Part shown: positions 37,056 through 47,313 of the stretch, piece after piece
Numbering within the stretch: the first letter of the stretch is position 1
Layout of the letters: each line of letters starts with the position of its first letter
Source: Eucommia ulmoides
Lineage: Eukaryota > Streptophyta > Magnoliopsida > Garryales > Eucommiaceae
Assembly (NCBI GenBank): GCA_016647705.1
Contig: CM028335.1
Location: forward strand, 4,397,501 to 4,461,500
Direction: 5' to 3'
DNA: 64,000 bases
The notes under the pieces: model-generated
Seen by the model: the letters and a program-made list of their open reading frames with translations, nothing else
Database searches by the model: none
What the model was told of the DNA's origin: nothing
Translations under genes and position numbers: made by a program

Positions 37056-37240
37056 ATGGTCGCGTTTGGTTAGTGTTTCTGTTTTTCTATTTCTCATAAA
37101 TTGAGATGGGATAATATAAGAATTCTGTTCCTGTTCTAGAGTATTCCAGAAATAGAAACATGTTTGGGAACGACTATTATCCTAGAATTGTTTCTTTTAA
37201 TTTATGAGAATAGAAATAAGAAACACATTTAGTTGTAATG

Positions 37241-37278
<38 letters not shown>

Positions 37279-37520
37279 GTACGGTACTGGCCGGCTTGGC
37301 AATTATATCCAGCGGGGTGATAGTGACATGACGGGGAGTGAATAGGAATAAAAAAAAAATTGTTTATCAAATTCTTAAAGAATTTAAGAAATATTCCTAA
37401 ATTACTCTCAAAGTTTTGGGAGCAAAACACATGTTTATTAAATGCATTTTTGTACATTAATACCAAAATTTTGAAAAGCGAGAGCAGGAATCAGAGAACA
37501 CAAACAGTAACCATGTTTTT
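37056..37520. mobile_element. MITE-like segment with a long T run
   Basis: Left GGTCGCGTTTGGTTAGTG (about 37058) and right (reversed) GGTTACTGTTTGTGTTCTC (about 37515) resemble the ends of MITEs a and b. A run of about 40 T at 37236-37275 is followed by a GC-richer stretch. No target duplication was fixed. Confidence 0.45.
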
Positions 37521-37696
37521 GTCCTATTTTCTTATACAAGTTATCATAAATGAAAAAATAAAGTAAATAAAATAAAATAGTTCTATGTATGATTTAATGA
37601 TTTTGACACAAATCTAAGAATTTTAGGATTCATATAATAAAATTGAAAAATGAAAGTTAAAAAAGGTGGGAAAAAAAAAATCTATAATTAAAAGGG

Positions 37697-37909
37697 GTTT
37701 TGACACTTTATACCCGTAAAGTTTGATTATTATTTCACTTTGGTCTCTTTAGTTTCAATTGACACCTTGAGGTTTCGTAATGATCTCACACCAGTCCAAG
37801 GCAATAGGTCCATTATAATTTTAGATGTTGTGCCCCAAACTATTAAGAGGATCTTAAGGACATTTTCATCCTCTTCCTTTGCCATTTATAATTTTCCTAT
37901 TAAAAAATT

Positions 37910-37976
<67 letters not shown>

Positions 37977-38755
37977 GTTGAAAGTAAACATACACCACTC
38001 GAGGCCTCACTCATGGTTAGTTGGGTGCTTTCTCTCTTTCTCTCTTTCTCTAGGTAAGTCCCTCTCTCTATTGAGATATTTAGCGGCGCGACCGTCTTTG
38101 TTGCTTTCCTCGCAAATCTAATGGTGTGACGGTCCTACCTGCTAGCAAATCTAATTGTTGAGATTATGCATTAGGGTTTGCCAGTTCGATGGAAAAAGCA
38201 AAGTGAATAGGACTCGAACCATTGCGCTAGTTAGATGGAGAAGACAAGGGATTAGGGCTCGAATAAGATTGTTATGAAAATAGGTTCTGAAAACGAGGAT
38301 AAGCTATTTATATTGTTTAGATTTTTAGGTATTCATGCTTTTAATGCTTAAAGTTATTTATATTTATTATCTTATATATATTTGAAATAGCTATATACGG
38401 ATGATGAGATTGTTTAGATATTTAGATATCTACACTTTTAACCCTTAATTATTTATATTTACTATCTTATATATTTTGAAATAGTGATTATACGGATAAG
38501 AAGGTTTAGACTTTTAGATATTTATACTTTTAACCCTTTAAGTTATTTACATCTACTATCTTATATTTACATTTAAGATTGTTTAGAAAAGTTTAGAACT
38601 CTTATATCCATCCTGTCTTGTGTAATAAATGTTATGATATTGTGAATATTTCTAAGTTATGAGTATTTGAACATGAAGAAAATTGGGTGAGGGGAAGGAG
38701 GAGGCTAAAAATGCCCATGGTCACTTGTTACGTAAACAACAAGTGACTATTTTCT
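37697..38755. repeat. Dispersed repeat related to 62865-63384
   Basis: Starts TTTTGACACTTTATACCCG and then TTATTTCACTTTGGTCTC, matching the left part of 62865-63384; its last part (AACAACAAGTGACTATTTT, about 38730) matches 63214-63236. The right end TTTTGACACTA seen at 63370-63382 mirrors the left end here, so the family probably has inverted ends. An AT run of about 63 bases is at 37910-37972. Confidence 0.45.
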
Positions 38756-39476
38756 ATCCAGATTTGCCTATTTTGAAACAAAAAATGCACTCCAAATGAT
38801 GTGATATCATATGTGCCAAATATGGCACAAGTAGATGAACAACCAAAATGATCGTTGGAGTAGCCATTGCTTCAGCGATCGTGAAATCATATTCTAGAAA
38901 ACGAAAAAACAGAAGGCACAGACAACCATCTATAAAATTGAACAAACAATTGAAGAAATTTAATAAAAAAAAAAAAAAAAAAACTTACTAGATCCTCGTC
39001 GTTGCTCATCGTACTGCCCAAATCCTCGTCGTCGTAGAGATCTTCTCCAGATCCGTAGTCGTCGTTTTCTCCAGATCACACCGTTCTCCTCGTTGTCTCT
39101 GTCATTCCTTCTCTCTTTACTATCTTGCTGATTTGGTTTTGCCTTGTGTTGGGATTATTTAAAGTAGGGTTTGGATTAATTGTTAAAAGTTGGGTTGAGT
39201 TAGGATTGAGTTAGGATTTAATTAAATTTAAGAGAAAATTGCCAACTAAGCCTAAATCATACATCAAACTACCAATTGATACTAACTAGTTTAACATGAA
39301 CCAAACACTCCCATTTCACAAATTGTAAGGAATGTTTAGTCCCAATTTCTAAAAACGCAGAAATTAGTATGACTAATTTGCCGCTGTGTGATTCGCGAGA
39401 TTGAAATCTTTCATATTTAACGGTTTCACACATAATCATTTATTAAAATCAAAATAATTATTGTTGTACATATTTT
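38756..39476. other. Intergenic DNA with a short GC-richer patch
   Basis: 38990-39110 holds repeated TCCTCGTCGT and CTTCTCCAGATCC phrases that resemble a similar patch at 51840-51980. No gene is supported; it may be the leader of a decayed DNA transposon. Confidence 0.35.
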
Positions 39477-40298
39477 TTTTACAATCTATTTTTTTTTTTT
39501 TTTTTTTTTGAAGAAGAAGAAGAAACCGCGAAGGCGCTTTATTAAAAAGAAAAGGAATTACATCTTGATATGGGGGTATCCCCTACAATTATCACGGAGC
39601 CGCAAACTAACGAAAGACGGGAGCTCGTGCTCATCATAAAAATTAATACTGCTAGGAGCAATAATATTAGCTAAGGCATCCTCTACATAATTACATTCAC
39701 GAAATACATGCGAAAGGCTAATATCGAAAGAATGAAACCACATTTGGATAGAGAGTCAAATGTGATAAATGGACCAGTCAGGACAGTTCTTGCAAACAGC
39801 CATAACCAAACTTTTCGAATCACACTCAATAATAAGCGGGAAGAGGTCCAGCTGGATGGCATGTTGAAGCCCTTGAAACGAACCATGTGTTTCAACAAGG
39901 AAACTAGTAATAACCTGCAGAGGGGAATAAAAAGTGAAGCAGAATCGGCCAAGATGGTCCCTAATGATTCCACCATAACTGGCACGCATGGAAGACTGTG
40001 TAGACACGGCATTTTGACCGCCTCGCAAAAAATCATACTTTATTTTATAGTTACCTTTATTTTATTTTTCTATTTATTTTGTTTTGATTGTACCGTATTT
40101 GTGCGATTTAATACTGCTAAATTAAGTTTTATTAATCTTTTAAGTAAATTAAATATTAGTAATTGATTTATTTATTTTTATTTTGTTTTGTAGATTTTTC
40201 GAAGTGGAATAAAAACGCGTTAATTCGGAACAAAATGGATCAGAAACAGACGAGAACGAGAGAGGCCTGGACCGAACGGGGGTGGGGGGGTGCATTAA

Positions 40299-40458
40299 GG
40301 TCGCACGTGCGACCAAGGGCTGGTCGCATGTGCGACCAGGCTGGTCGCTGTAGCGACCAGTGCTGCTGGCCGCATGTGCGGCCATCTTTATTGCTGGCCG
40401 CATATGCGGCCAGCATGGGCTTTGCCCATGTTTTGGGTGCACCGAATTCGGTGCACCC
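40299..40458 (+). promoter_or_regulatory. Palindrome cluster in U3
   Basis: Within 160 bases: GGTCGCACGTGCGACC (40299-40314, perfect, with a CACGTG G-box core), GGTCGCATGTGCGACC (40322), GGTCGCTGTAGCGACC (40343), GGCCGCATGTGCGGCC (40368), GGCCGCATATGCGGCC (40396, perfect), a CATGGGC/GCCCATG hairpin (40414-40430), and a perfect 24-bp palindrome centred on GAATTC (40435-40458). It lies 70-230 bases before the TATA box, where enhancer sites would sit. The 3' LTR copy (47613-47756) differs by a few units. Confidence 0.9.
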
Positions 40459-40527
40459 ACCCTTTTTTTTTTAATATTTTCTTACCTTTTGGATGTTTTG
40501 TGTTGTCGGCAAGTTTCAGAAATCTCC

Positions 40528-40535
40528 TATAAATA
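40528..40535 (+). promoter_or_regulatory. TATA box of the 5' LTR
   Basis: TATAAATA in the context CTCC-TATAAATA-GAAGAG; the matching box in the 3' LTR is 47856-47863. Transcription would start about 30 bases on. Confidence 0.75.
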
Positions 40536-40903
40536 GAAGAGGGCTCAGACAACTCAAGGAAGAGAATTTTTTAGGGGAAGAAATTTTTGAAAGGAATTTT
40601 TGTAAGGGAGAGGGGAAATTTGGAGAAAAATTTTGAAGAAAATAATATTATTTTCATTTTATTGTAATTTTGAAGAAGAAAAATCTCCAAGAAGGTGATA
40701 AATTTTCATCTGTTGTAAATCTTACTCTTATTTTTTAAATTGTTATTATACTAATTTTTTTTGTAAATTAGATTTTTTTTTTTCTTTTTTTTTTCTTCCT
40801 TTATTATTTATTTATTTATTTATTTATTACTTTTTATTTTTATTTATTTTTATTTATTTTTTTTTATTTTTTATTTTTTTTATTTTTTTTTTGAGTAAAT
40901 AAA

Positions 40904-41629
40904 ACGAGGTGGAAAATTCTCAACCTTCAATTTGAATGGCTTAAATTTAGAAGAGAATTACTCTCCTCGATGCGTGTGTGCGGGTGTTTTATTTAATTTG
41001 TATTAAATATAATGTGCTAACAATACGAGGTGAAAAATTCTCAACCTTCAATTTGAATGGCTAAATTTAGAAGGAAATTACTCCCCTCGATGCGTGTGTG
41101 CGGGTGTTTTATTTAATTTGTATTAAATATAATGTGCTAACAATACGAGGTGAAAAAATTCCCAACCTTCAATTTGAATGGCTAAAATTTAGAAGGGAAT
41201 TACTCTTCTCGATGCGTGTGTGCAGGTGTTTTATTTAATTTATATTAAATATAATGTGCTAACAATACGAGGTGAAAAATTCCCAACCTTCAATTTGAAT
41301 GGCTAAAATTTAGAAGGGAATTACTCTCCTCGATGCGTGTGTGCGGGTGTTTTATTTAATTTGTATTAAATATAATGTGCTAACAATACGAGGTGGAAAA
41401 TTCCCAACTTTCAATTTGAATGGCTAAAATTTAGAAGGGAATTATTCTCCTCGATGCGTGTGTGCGGGTGTTTTATTTAATTTGTATTAAATATAATGTG
41501 CTAACAATACGAGGTGAAAAATTCCCAACCTTCAATTTGAACGGCTTAAATTTAGAAAGGAATTACTCCTCTCGATGCGTGTGTGCGGGTGTTTTATTTA
41601 ATTTGTATTAAATATAATGTACCAACAAG
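40904..41629 (+). repeat. Tandem array in the 5' LTR, six 121-bp units
   Basis: Units start at about 40904, 41024, 41144, 41267, 41388 and 41509 with ACGAGGTGGAAAATTC and end with TATAATGTGCTAACAAT. A diverged partial unit follows at 41630. They share CTCGATGCGTGTGTGCGGGT. Confidence 0.95.
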
Positions 41630-42133
41630 ATGAGGTGGAAAATTCCCAGCCTTCCATCAGAACGGCCTAGGTTTAGAAGGGAGATCACTTCCCTCAATGT
41701 GTGGGTATGTGTATATGTGTATATAAGGAGGATTTAAAAATAAAATAAAAACATTCGGATTTAAATTCTAATTGGACTTAATCGGATAAGGTACCGTCTT
41801 TGGACGGGTGTCTTGGGGTGCTTGACACCTTCCCCGAGCGTAACTGACCCCCGAACTCTTTAAACGAATCTCTGGTCAGACCATGTTATTTTTGGAGTCA
41901 AATTTTACTTAAGTCATTTTTAAATTATTTTCAAAAAAAGAAAAATATGCTGACCTAGCACATCATTTAAACCCAATGCTAGGTGGCGACTCCTTTTTCT
42001 AAAACAGGCTTAAGTATATTTTAATGAGAAAATCGACGTTTTTAAAAACCCTTCTCGTTTTACCAGCGCCAAGCATATATAAGCATATATCTATATTTTC
42101 TGATTTTTTCTAGAAAATCGGGGCGCGTTCAGC

Positions 42134-42150
42134 TGGCGACTCCACTGGGG
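42134..42150 (+). other. Primer binding site, tRNA-Arg
   Basis: TGGCGACTCCACTGGGG, two bases after the LTR, is the exact complement of the 3' end of plant tRNA-Arg(ACG) with CCA. This primer is known for Ogre-type elements. Confidence 0.85.
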
Positions 42151-42151
42151 A

Positions 42152-42271
42152 ATCGGCTGAGGGTCGAGCCCAATATGTCTGAATAAGTCCAACTAATCTA
42201 AAATCCGAATGTTAAATTTTGTTTTATTTTTTCTCTCAATTCAGTAAATAAGTTGTGATTTTTTTTATATC

Positions 42272-42306
<35 letters not shown>

Positions 42307-42486
42307 TTTATTTTTATTTTTATTTTTCCTTATTTCCTCTCAGGCCTTTATATCGTTGTAAATCCTCTGACAAAAACAAAACTGTCTTGTATCCATATTA
42401 TCCCCTCAGGATTCTATGATACAAGACGAGAAAGGTTTTTTTTTTTTTTTTTTATACTTGATGGATTTATGACGTCTGGGGAAGTC

Positions 42487-42522
<36 letters not shown>

Positions 42523-42723
42523 AAAAGAAAAAGAAATAAAAAGCACACCAAACAAGTTCAAAGTTTTCAATATCGGTAGGGAACGACAAAAAAAAAAAAA
42601 CAAAAAAAAAAAAAAAAAAAAAAATCGTGAACCATCATTTGTTTTAATTAGTCGTTATCGAAATTGAAATCTTCGAATTAGAAAGGGCTTTAAGGCCACC
42701 TAAGACCCATGTGAATTAAAAAA
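42152..42723 (+). other. Untranslated leader of the Tat/Ogre element
   Basis: AT-rich with long A and T runs (42437-42450, 42491-42520, 42589-42624). No coding signal. Confidence 0.6.
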
Positions 42724-44710
42724 ATGATTTTTTTTGTAGGTGAAAAAGAAAAGGACAAGACAAAGAAAATTGGTCCCAGAAAAGCAAATCCAGTTCCCCC
42801 CTTTCGAAGTCCGATCTTTACACGCAGTCGAGCACAGACTCATTCCAAGATGACATCAGAAAGCAATCCCGAATCTCCCCGAACGACCCAAATAGCTCAG
42901 ATGCAGGAAACTATTGACAGGTTGATGGAAAGGATCAACGAACTTAGCCGACCTCAGGAGGTGCCTATTCCTCCGTCCAACGGGACTCCTGTGACTGAAT
43001 CCCCAAATGGAAACCGTGCAAGTATTGGGATGGAGAACTCAGGGCCGAATCCGAACCACGTCGGCCCGAACTTTGCAGTACCGGTCTACTATGGACCTCA
43101 GATGGGCCCTCATCCTTTCGCCTATGGAGCTCCGACATATCCCATCCAGGGGCATGTCTATCAGGCCTCGCCAGAGGGCTCGGCCCCCGCCGCCACGCAG
43201 ATCCTCATTCACCCGGAGAGGGTCGTTGCTCCACCAAACAATTCAAATGATAGCCAACTGGCCCCGGCCATTGAAACTGAAAACAAAGAAGAGAATGGCC
43301 CTCCACCGGCTTGGCTTCTAAAAATGGAGAAATTGGAAAAAAACTATGGAAGAATGGCAAAAGGAAAAGCCGTCCAGGAAAGCGACGTACAAGGAGTTGT
43401 CAGCACCACCCGGGATTGTGTACCCGAAAAATTTCGTGGTTCCAGAATTCACAAAATATGATGGCACTGGCCCTCCAAAATGGCATGTCAGCATTTACAA
43501 AGAGGAGTTAGGAATTCATACTCGGAACAAAGACCTTTGCCTAAAGATGTTTCGGAGATCGTTGAAAGGACCGGCTCTCAACTGGTACATGACCCTGGAG
43601 CTATCACAGATTAAAATATTTGAAGATCTGGTAGAGGCCTTCTGTGAGCAATATGTGTACAATAAGGATGCCGCGCCAGACCGCAATACCCTCTACCAGA
43701 TACTGAAAAGTAAAGACGAAAGTTTCCGGAGGTATACTGCTCGTTGGAGGGATGAGGCTGCCAAAGTTGTCCCTAAGCTGAGCGAGGAGGCTCAGTTAGA
43801 GATATTCAAGTCAATTCAGTCACCGCCGTTCTATCAAGATCTCTCGAGCATAGCAGTGGTTTCTTTCGGCGATGCGATCAAACAGGCCGAGGTGACGGAA
43901 GAAGGAATAAGGAGCGGAAAAATTGAAGGGGCCCAATCCAATCTGACGAAAAGGTCAGCCCCGCCAAAGATGAAAGAAAATGAAGTAGCTGTTGTCGTTT
44001 CCCCTCGGCAAACCCATTACCAGAACTACCCCCAAGCTTCTTGTCCCCAAAACTACCCGAACCAAAACAACCAATATCACAACTACCCTCCTCAAAATCG
44101 CCAAAACCAAAATTATCCTCAAAACCAACCCTATTCCCAAAGCCGCCCCCGCTATTACCAAAATGTACCTCCCCCTTATCAAAACCACATTCCCCAATAT
44201 TATCCTCAAGCCTACCCAGCACCCTCTTACCATACCAATCAACCACACCCGAACACCCCATCTCAAATTCCTAACCGCACTCCAAGGTCAGGAACCCAAT
44301 ACCACCAAGACCTTCTACCTCATGCTACTGGGGGAAATTTCCAGAACGACAACAGAGAGCTACAAGACCTTCCGGTCTCGATCACCGAGTTGTACCAGAA
44401 TTGTTTGAAGCAGGGGATGCTGACACCCCTTCCATTCTACGAAGTTAAACCAGGGAGTAAAGCAGCTTCTTCAAATGCTTTCTGTGAATACCACTCAGGA
44501 ATCAGAGGACATGCGACTGAACAATGCTTTCAGCTGAAAGATAAAATTCAGGAGTTTATACGGACAGGAGCCATCACGTTTCCTAAAAAACCTGAGGCCG
44601 GTACGCCAAACTGTCAGCAGAATACGTTGCCTGAGTATGCACCTTCAAGGGGTGGTAAAGTCAATCTTTACCAAAATATTGGTGGAGATGGGAGCGAGTC
44701 ATGTGCCTAA
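42724..44710 (+). pseudogene. gag region of the Tat/Ogre element
   Basis: Markedly higher GC than its surroundings. N-terminal QMQETIDRLMERINELSR is a coiled-coil-like stretch followed by P-rich linker; then a capsid-like retrotrans_gag domain (GTGPPKWHVSIYKEE, FRRSLKGPALNWYM, EAFCEQYVYNKDAAPDR, ESFRRYTARWRDEAAKV) as in plant Ty3/gypsy gag. A long Q/N/P/Y-rich tract (about 43990-44260) follows, then CEYHSGIRGHATEQCFQLK, a CCHC-like knuckle common in the Tat/Athila branch. The region is broken about once. Confidence 0.85.
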
Positions 44711-46560
44711 GGCTCAATTTGAAAAATCTAAAGACTGCAAAACTGTTTTTTTGTTTGCTTTAAATTTGCGAGGTGTTTTTGATAAAATTGGAAAATCTTT
44801 GCATACTCACCTTTCCATCCCGTTGGTCTTTTGGATGGAAAAGGATTTGCTCTGTAATGACTTTTAAAATTTCAATAATGCAATACTGTTTATTCAAAAC
44901 TGTGGTCTAATGTTTAAATCTTACTATTTCAGGTGCCCAAAATTGCCTGCATATATTGTATGTGAGGTGACTGAGTGAGGATGTGGATGTGTGATTTCAA
45001 TACAAAATTAGACCACGATTCAATGGGACTATAATCAAAGGAAGATTATGTTTATCCAAACAATGGTGAGATTTGAAAAGGCTCGTAACCAAATTTGTCA
45101 GCAATTCCAGAAGTACCGAGGGATTCGAAAGTCAAGATTGATATCCATTGTCCTTACGATGCTTTGATATATTGTTGCAAGCTAATCAAGCTATCTCTGG
45201 TGGTACTTTAGTGATTGATGAAATTGGGTGTAAATGTAAATATCCCGGTTTGCCTGTTGTCTGAGTTACTCAATGGTAAAAAGGGAATACAATCATCTCA
45301 GGCCAATGATCCCAATGAAGAAACTTTCAAATACTGCAAGAAGGTCTCAATTTCCAAAAAAATCAAGTTCATTGATAAGCTCGGTTGCCCCTAAATAATT
45401 GTAAGTTCGATTAAAAAAAAAAGAAGAAAAAAAAGGAAAAAAGAAAAGAAAAAAAAAAGGAAAAAAAGAAGAAAATAATAAGAAAAAAAAAAAGAAAAAA
45501 AAAAGAGAAAAAAAATAAAAGAAATGAAAAACGAAAAGTGGGATAACCGAACAAGAAGTATTGGTATAAATGTGGAAGAGATTTGAAGAGGAAAGAAAGA
45601 TGATAGATAGATTTGTTCATATTTTCCGCCTCGGTCCAAATTAGCGGCAAATGATATTTTTTGGAATCAGAACTTGATGGATTTGAATGGAATTAGAATT
45701 TGAGAAAAGAAACATTGGTCGTGGTCTGAAAATGTATTAGAATCATATTCCTCTACATTCTTGACTCAATATCTCACAGAAAATCATATCGGGTATTGAA
45801 GGTACTCATTTTAGTAATTTTCGACATTTACCCATTTTTGGACTAAATCAGTTTTGCAGGACTTGAGAAAACACAGAGCATGCAGGAGTATTAGAACCCC
45901 AAGCATTGAAGCACCTACTAATTTGAAAAGACAAAAATCCAGTCGAGCAAGCCAAGGAGACCTCGATGAGGTATATTGGGCCTTCCCCTGAGTCGAAGGG
46001 AACTAAAAAAAAAAAAAAAAAATATTGTCGAATCACCCTGAAGCATGTCAAACTCTCAGTTGAAAAGCGAGACTTCTAAATTAAAAAAAAAATCTCCCGA
46101 TACTGTCCTGTGACCCGTGAAAGTCGAGCGCCATTAGTCAAATGACCACGACAAAAAAATGGGGGAATGGAATTGTGAGTCATCAAAGGTAACAACTTTC
46201 AGACTAAGATTTTGTTTTGGAAATGTTTTCATGTGCATTACAGGGATTTCAAGGGGCTTGGAAGTATGGATTTCCCTATCACTAGGACTTCTTACCTTCC
46301 AGCTCAAATTAGAAACTCTTATTGCTGAAATTTCAGAAGCTCCAAATGAGCGTCCAGGTATGCGTTTTGCCCTGAAAAGGGCGAAAAGTGAACTACGCTA
46401 AACTTGATCCTCGGCATAATACTAAGGTACGCAAGCGATCTATAAATGTTCGGTCATCCGAGAGTTCGGCTGGGGCACATTTATATCTTTGCTCTCTCAT
46501 TCTGGCTCAGTCACAAGTAGGGGCATATTTTATACTCTTGAACTTTCTGTAGGCCCCTGT
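44711..46560 (+). other. Non-coding interior of the Tat/Ogre element
   Basis: No protease, reverse transcriptase, RNase H or integrase is seen. An A/G-rich tract lies at 45412-45540. 46370-46500 holds a single inverted relative of tandem array II (3880-4490) and GGCTGGGGCACATTT. Confidence 0.6.
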
Positions 46561-46576
46561 CCAAGAGGGCTGGGGC

Positions 46577-47200
46577 ATGAATAATTTTTATCACTCTAAA
46601 CGATCCTCTAAACGGACACGTGTTCGCCATGAGTATCGTCAGGAGTCATTTTTTATTACTCTAAACAATTCTCTAAATAGACACTTGTTCGTCATGAGTA
46701 TCGTCATGAGTCATTTTTTTATTACTCTAAACGATCCTCTAAACAGACACTTGTTCGTCATGAGTACCGTCATGAACTATTTTATTACTCTAAACGATCC
46801 TCTAAATAGACACTTGTTCGTCATGAGTATCATCACGAGTTAATTTTTTTTTTTATTACTCTAAACGATCCTCTAAACAGACACTTGTTCGTCATGAGTA
46901 CCGTCATGAATCATTTTATTACTCTAAACGATCCTCTAAACGGACACATGTTCGTCATGAGTACCGTCATGAATTATTTTATTACTCTAAACGATCATCT
47001 TAACAGACACTTGTTCGTCATGAGTATCATCACGAGTTAATTTTTTTTTTATCACTCTAAACGATCCTCTAAACGGACATTTGTTTATCATGAACATCGT
47101 CATGAGTCATTCTTTTTCTAAACAGACACTTATTCGTCATGAGTCTTCTTTTATTACTCTAAACGTACACTTGTTCGTCATGAGTCATTTTATTTTATTT
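46577..47200 (+). repeat. Tandem array before the 3' LTR, about 62-bp units
   Basis: About nine units sharing TTACTCTAAACGATCCTCTA and TTGTTCGTCATGAGTA, with lengths from 61 to 75 because of T runs; the last two are degraded. Confidence 0.9.
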
Positions 47201-47300
47201 TATTTATTGAAAATACAAAAAAAAAAATAAAAAATAAAAAATTGGACGATCAAAATGACGTGGTCTTTTATCTTTGTCAAGCAAGTGAGACTTGCATGAC

Positions 47301-47313
47301 AAAGAGGGGCAGT
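47301..47313 (+). other. Polypurine tract of the Tat/Ogre element
   Basis: AAAGAGGGGCAGT directly before the 3' LTR start at 47314. Confidence 0.8.

Larger units (their letters stand above)
39999..42131 (+). repeat. 5' LTR of the gag-only Tat/Ogre element
   Basis: U3 holds the palindrome cluster and a TATAAATA box; six 121-bp units follow; the U5 end shares GGTGGCGACTCC-type sequence with the element at 501. Confidence 0.95.

Noticed and set aside
38150-38280. Possible tRNA or SINE (GGTTCGAGTCC on the minus strand)
   Set aside because: Only a B-box-like string is present; no cloverleaf or A box at the right distance was found.
40149-40474. Open frames of about 103 codons on both strands of the LTR, and their copies at 47464-47880
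   Set aside because: They arise from GC-rich palindromes, which read open in both directions; no protein family fits.
43878-44266. Long minus-strand frames opposite gag
   Set aside because: They are the antisense of the Q/N/P-rich tract of gag.
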